Assembly: GCA_002454815.1 (NCBI GenBank)
Contig: DKJL01000017.1
Location: 101,500 to 165,499 of the forward strand
Origin: Flavobacteriales bacterium UBA6693
Lineage (GTDB): Bacteria; Bacteroidota; Bacteroidia; Flavobacteriales; Weeksellaceae
Length of the DNA stretch: 64,000 nt
Reading direction: 5' to 3'
Positions within the stretch are counted from its first letter, which is position 1; every line of letters starts with the position of its first letter. The position numbers and the translations under genes were made by a program. Shown one piece after another: positions 61,601 through 64,000 of this stretch. The notes below the pieces were generated by a model. It had not been told where the DNA came from, searched no databases, and saw only the letters and a program-made list of their open reading frames with translations.

Positions 61601-62072
61601 GCTGCAAGGTTCTTTCATCATTGAAGAATTAACCGATCTGGTAGAAGAAGCAGTGTATACAGAATTCGACCGTATCACCGAAAGAGGCGGCGTGCTTGGT
61701 GCCATGGAAACGATGTACCAGCGTTCTAAAATTCAGGAAGAAAGTATGCATTATGAAATGCTGAAACACACCGGCGAATATCCGATCATTGGCGTGAATA
61801 CTTTCCTTGGAAAAGACGGTTCGCCAACGGTTCGTCCGGGTGAAGTGATCCGTTCGACAGAGGAAGAAAAACAACTTCAGATCAAAAATTTAGAAAACTT
61901 CCAAAAATCACATGCTGATAAAAGCGATCAGATTCTGCACGATCTGCAACTGGCGGCCATCAACCAGGAAAATTTATTCGAAAAGATGATGGAAGCGGTG
62001 AAATACTGTTCGCTCGGGCAGATCACCAATGCTTTGTTCGAAGTCGGCGGGATGTACCGACGTAATATGTAA
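58692..62072 (+). CDS. icmF: Fused acyl-CoA mutase IcmF (B12 domain, G-protein, mutase)
   Basis: A 1126-residue fusion. Residues about 10-150 are the cobalamin domain (SLFDGHDAAINIMRRM; His24 is the lower-axial ligand, then SYQGGHNEYF and GGGGGVI). About 190-420 are the MeaB-like GTPase (P-loop GITGTGGAGKSSL near 200, ETSGIGQSGSEI, NKSD near 342). About 560-1126 are the mutase barrel (PYTAGLFPFKRTGEDPTRMF, TNRRFHYVS). This order defines IcmF, which interconverts isobutyryl- and n-butyryl-CoA; some members act on related branched acyl-CoAs. Monocistronic, with its own promoter and terminator. Confidence 0.93.
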   Translation: MEPQKYTPKHKVRVVTAASLFDGHDAAINIMRRMIQATGAEVIHLGHDKSAEEVVNCAIQEDANSIALTSYQGGHNEYFKYIYDLLRQKGAPQIKIFGGGGGVILPEEIKELMDYGIDRIYSPDDGREMGLQGMINDLVQKSDFATGEKIEISDLENIKFEDAKSIAEVISAVENFSDEKPELVKAIDEKAKDSTIPIIGITGTGGAGKSSLTDELVRRFLRSNPEQKIAIVSVDPSKKKTGGALLGDRIRMNSINDPRVYMRSMATRENNVSVSKFIHSTLDVLKLAKPDVIILETSGIGQSGSEITDIADVSMYVMTPEYGASTQLEKIDMLDYADLIALNKSDKRGALDALQAVRKTYQRNHVAFDKKLEEMPVFSTKASQFNDYGTTELYNALIKKVNEKLREQHGENGVQFSEFVEQNVSDDTTVIPPKRVRYLSEIVESNHEYDKEVENQALIAKRMYLLEGAKSLIADDQDTTDKLEKVFLKTKKELSEENIAFLKGWKHFKEEMSADSFSYFVRGKEIKVQTKYESLSHLKIPKISLPKFQDWGDLLRWKGQENVPGQFPYTAGLFPFKRTGEDPTRMFAGEGGPERTNRRFHYVSSDMDAKRLSTAFDSVTLYGQDPAFPPDIYGKIGNAGVSIATLDDAKKLYSGFDLVNAMTSVSMTINGPAPMLLAFFMNAAIDQNVEKYLTENNLWDKVEEKLKSKFDDKGLKRPEYSGELPKGNNGLGLKLLGITGDEVIDAETYDKIKAETIATVRGTVQADILKEDQAQNTCIFSTEFALRLMGDVQQYFIDQKVRNFYSVSISGYHIAEAGANPITQLAFTLANGFTYVEYYLSRGMNINDFAPNLSFFFSNGVDPEYAVIGRVARKIWAKAMKFKYHANERSQMLKYHIQTSGRSLHAQEIDFNDIRTTLQALYAIYDNCNSLHTNAYDEAITTPTEDSVRRAMAIQLIINKELGLAKNENPLQGSFIIEELTDLVEEAVYTEFDRITERGGVLGAMETMYQRSKIQEESMHYEMLKHTGEYPIIGVNTFLGKDGSPTVRPGEVIRSTEEEKQLQIKNLENFQKSHADKSDQILHDLQLAAINQENLFEKMMEAVKYCSLGQITNALFEVGGMYRRNM

Positions 62073-62082
62073 GTCTGAATTC

Positions 62083-62122
62083 AAACCGTCAAAGTTTTTG
62101 AAAACCTTGACGGTTTCTTTTT
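62083..62122 (+). terminator. Terminator after icmF
   Basis: A long stem: AAACCGTCAAAGTTTT (62083-62098) pairs with AAAACCTTGACGGTTT (62101-62116) with one mismatch, then TCTTTTTT. Confidence 0.88.
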
Positions 62123-62211
62123 TGAAGGCTTTTTATACTGAGCTGATTTGAACTGCTAATCGGCTCATTTTTTATCGTATATCTGAGGTGATCAATACGT
62201 CGATTTCCGGC

Positions 62212-62226
62212 AAACCTTGAAGGTTT
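62212..62226. repeat. REP-like palindrome AAACCTTGAAGGTTT
   Basis: A perfect 7-bp inverted repeat around one G, 20 nt upstream of the decayed RAYT gene. It is closely similar to the palindrome at 8513-8527. The rest of 62123-62245 shows nothing else. Confidence 0.6.
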
Positions 62227-62245
62227 AGGTTAAATCCAGTCGCTT

Positions 62246-62620
62246 ATGGAAAAGACCGCATTAAAGGCCGGAAATTATTATCATATTTACAACTGCAGAA
62301 ATAATGGTCAGAATATTTTTTCGTGTTGAAACTACCTTTTCTTTTTTTTGGCGGTATCATCAGTATATCCATCCTTTTTGCGATACTTATTTTAAACAGT
62401 TAATTTTATACCTTCATTACAGTGCGGTCAAGCATCGATTCCGCGAGTATCTTTCGGAATATTGTGGAGTTCTTACGGCAGCATCGTTTCTCATCAGGCG
62501 ACCTTGCTGAACAGAGACTTCGCTTTAACATTATTCAAAAACAAGGACGGGTTCAAGGTTTTTCATCTGGATCAGCCGGACGAATTGGAGCTTGACCACT
62601 TAATTATTCACTACCTTTAA
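62246..62620 (+). pseudogene. Decayed REP-associated tyrosine transposase (RAYT)
   Basis: ATG 62246 begins MEKTALKAGNYYHIYNCRNN then GQNIF, the N-terminus of IS200-like/RAYT proteins. After a frameshift comes FWRYHQYIHPFCDTYF, then LILYLHYSAVKHRFREYLSEY. In a third frame, SSYGSIVSHQATLLNRD, ALTLFKNKDGFKVFH and DQPDELELDHLII run to the stop at 62618. The segment that should hold the HUH motif (NHFHLL-type), between DTY and the LILY helix, is deleted. At least two frameshifts and one deletion make it non-functional. Confidence 0.78.
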
Positions 62621-62658
62621 AGCTTCAAGTTTTCGAAAGCCTTGAAACGTTTTTTTTA
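62621..62658 (+). terminator. Hairpin with T run after the RAYT remnant
   Basis: TTCAAG (62624-62629) pairs with CTTGAA (62641-62646) and encloses TTTTCGAAAG; a run of eight T follows. It has the look of a terminator or of the REP family. Confidence 0.65.
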
Positions 62659-62675
62659 ACTCAACTTATTTTTCC

Positions 62676-63818
62676 GTGCTGACTAACTTCCGCTTTCTTA
62701 CTCTCTGCTTTGTGTTGATGCTGACTTCCTGCAAGTCTGAGGTTGAGAAGACTGATACGCAACACCAGGCTCGGCAGGCCATCATTGAGAGTGCAATCAC
62801 GCAATTTCAGCGGCAGTTGCTTGAAATTCAGCTCGATTCTGTTTTTGCAGACACTGAGTTTAACGGCGTTGTTTCTGTGTCGCAGGACGGCGAGATGTTG
62901 TATGAAAAGTTTAATGGACTTCAGGATTTTAAGGAGGAAATTCCACTGAGCAATAAGTCGGTTTTCGCTATTGCTTCGGTGAGTAAGCAGTTTACCGCTG
63001 TATTGATTTTACTGTTGGAGGAGCAGGGAAAGCTTTCTGCCGATGACAAAGTTTCTAAATATTTAAAAATCTTCGAGGCCAAGCCTTTTCAAAATATTAC
63101 CATTAAAGAATTGCTGAATCATACGTCAGGAATCAGCGATTTTGGAAGTGGGTTGCTGTCGGAGCCGGGCAAGGAATTTCATTATTCCAACAAAGGTTTT
63201 CGGCTTTTGGGTCAAATTATCGAGAAAGTTTCAGGCAAAAGCTACGACCAAAATATTGCTGAACTTTTCAAAAATACCGGAATGCAAAAGTCGTCCACCG
63301 CAACTTTATTTAAAGGAGAAAATCTGGCGGGCGCTTTTACCGGACCAGCAAAAAATTATCAGCAGGTGGAGAGTATGCCGCGACGGCTCGCCGGGGAATC
63401 CATCGGTGTGCCGGCAGGCGGCGTTTTATCGACGGTCACTGATTTGCACCGCTGGAATTACGCTTTGTTTACCGGCAAAGTTTTGAAGCCCGCGACTTTA
63501 AAGAAATTCACCGAGAAATCAGCGGACCGAAATCACCAGATTCTTGGTAAAATGGGCTACGGATTGGGCATCATGATGAATGTCGGGAAGCCCGACGCTT
63601 ATTTCCACACCGGTTATGTGAAAGGTTCACCCACGCTGCTTATTTACTATCCGAAAACCAAAACCTCGGTGGTGATTCTTTCCAACATTGCTGATGAAAG
63701 CAAGGGGAAAAGGGCAGTTTTTATTCCACACAAAAGAACCAAAGAGGTCACTGACGTTTTGCAAACTGCGGTTTCCGGCTTTCTACCGACTTTACCACAG
63801 CGGTCGTCTGTAAAATAA
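62676..63818 (+). CDS. Serine hydrolase lipoprotein (beta-lactamase class C fold)
   Basis: A 380-residue lipoprotein starting at GTG 62676. Lipobox LTSC (Cys19). The class C/DD-peptidase triad motifs are SVSK (Ser101, Lys104 in ASVSKQFTAVL), YSN (FHYSNKGFRLLGQII) and HTG (FHTGYVKGSPTLL). FNGVVSVSQDG and NHTSGISDFG are typical of the wider family. Substrate is unknown; peptidases, esterases and true beta-lactamases share this fold. It follows the RAYT remnant. Confidence 0.9.
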   Translation: MLTNFRFLTLCFVLMLTSCKSEVEKTDTQHQARQAIIESAITQFQRQLLEIQLDSVFADTEFNGVVSVSQDGEMLYEKFNGLQDFKEEIPLSNKSVFAIASVSKQFTAVLILLLEEQGKLSADDKVSKYLKIFEAKPFQNITIKELLNHTSGISDFGSGLLSEPGKEFHYSNKGFRLLGQIIEKVSGKSYDQNIAELFKNTGMQKSSTATLFKGENLAGAFTGPAKNYQQVESMPRRLAGESIGVPAGGVLSTVTDLHRWNYALFTGKVLKPATLKKFTEKSADRNHQILGKMGYGLGIMMNVGKPDAYFHTGYVKGSPTLLIYYPKTKTSVVILSNIADESKGKRAVFIPHKRTKEVTDVLQTAVSGFLPTLPQRSSVK

Positions 63819-63890
63819 ATAAAGTCATTAAAGGAAATATACACGGTGAAAACTGCGCTTTATCGTAGGTTGGCGTTTTCTTAATTATTT

Positions 63891-63965
63891 TTAAATGTTC
63901 TTCTTTTTGTATTCCACCCGGCGTTTGTCGGGTTTCTTCGTAGGGCGCTCTGAGGAGTTACTCAT
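63891..63965 (-). other. Short basic open frame near the right edge
   Basis: On the minus strand ATG 63965 reads MSNSSERPTKKPDKRRVEY then KKKNI and stop at 63891. It is highly basic and resembles the tail of an RNA-binding protein. A TAA lies three codons upstream and then a run of 17 A (minus strand) reaches the window edge. It may be the end of a gene cut by a frameshift, or a tiny peptide. Unresolved. The rest of 63819-64000 has no gene. Confidence 0.25.
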
Positions 63966-64000
63966 ACTATTTTAACAAGGTTCTTTTTTTTTTTTTTTTT

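Overview
The window is a stretch of chromosome from a Bacteroidota bacterium, most likely a Weeksellaceae (Chryseobacterium/Kaistella-like) flavobacterium. The signs are: GLPGLI-family secreted proteins, a metallopeptidase with a type IX secretion (T9SS) C-terminal sorting domain, small ribosomal protein THX, DUF6452/DUF6048/DUF2480 proteins, near-absence of Shine-Dalgarno sequences, and promoters of the TTG-N17-23-TANNTTTG type. No tRNA, rRNA, CRISPR or intact mobile element was seen. Assignments rest on reading motifs by eye; no database search was run.

Layout. 1-5 kb, mostly minus strand: a truncated membrane protein at the left edge, an Ala-rich lipoprotein (plus), then a TrmH-type RNA methyltransferase, RmuC and PncB. 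5-8.5 kb: the str operon (rpsL-rpsG-fusA-rpsJ) with promoter and terminator. 8.5-9.7 kb: a DUF1294 gene and a GLPGLI gene sit between rpsJ and rplC. 9.97-24.1 kb: one long run of the S10/spc/alpha genes from rplC to rplQ, including rpmD and rpmJ, secY, infA and rpoA. 24-28 kb: an outer-membrane-type protein, an MliC-like lipoprotein, enolase and citrate synthase. 28.5-33 kb: a small membrane protein, a PaaZ-like protein with an extra DinB-like C-terminal domain, an IS200-type remnant, a SMUG2-like glycosylase and an enoyl-CoA hydratase. 33-40 kb: aspS, thx, DUF937, DUF2480, lpxB, comEC. 40-43.5 kb: succinate dehydrogenase sdhCAB. 43.6-52.9 kb: a TlpA-like lipoprotein lacking the redox cysteines, rlmD, DUF6452/DUF6048, a T9SS metallopeptidase, a carboxypeptidase-regulatory-like protein, trmB. 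53-55 kb: rplM-rpsI-rpsB (minus). 55.4-58.6 kb: a second GLPGLI gene, then two frameshifted genes around a lipoprotein. 58.7-62.1 kb: fused acyl-CoA mutase IcmF. 62.2-64 kb: a decayed REP-associated (RAYT) transposase and a serine hydrolase.

Most of the window is translation machinery and central metabolism (enolase, citrate synthase, succinate dehydrogenase, IcmF, PaaZ/enoyl-CoA hydratase). Between these ordinary genes lie three kinds of non-coding structure. First, arrays of degenerate 7-nt repeats with inverted halves fill the gaps inside the ribosomal and sdh operons, usually just before a start codon. Second, a GC-rich two-box element occurs two or three times in intergenic DNA. Third, REP-like palindromes occur, one of them next to the dead RAYT gene. 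These are the best candidates for undescribed biology here.
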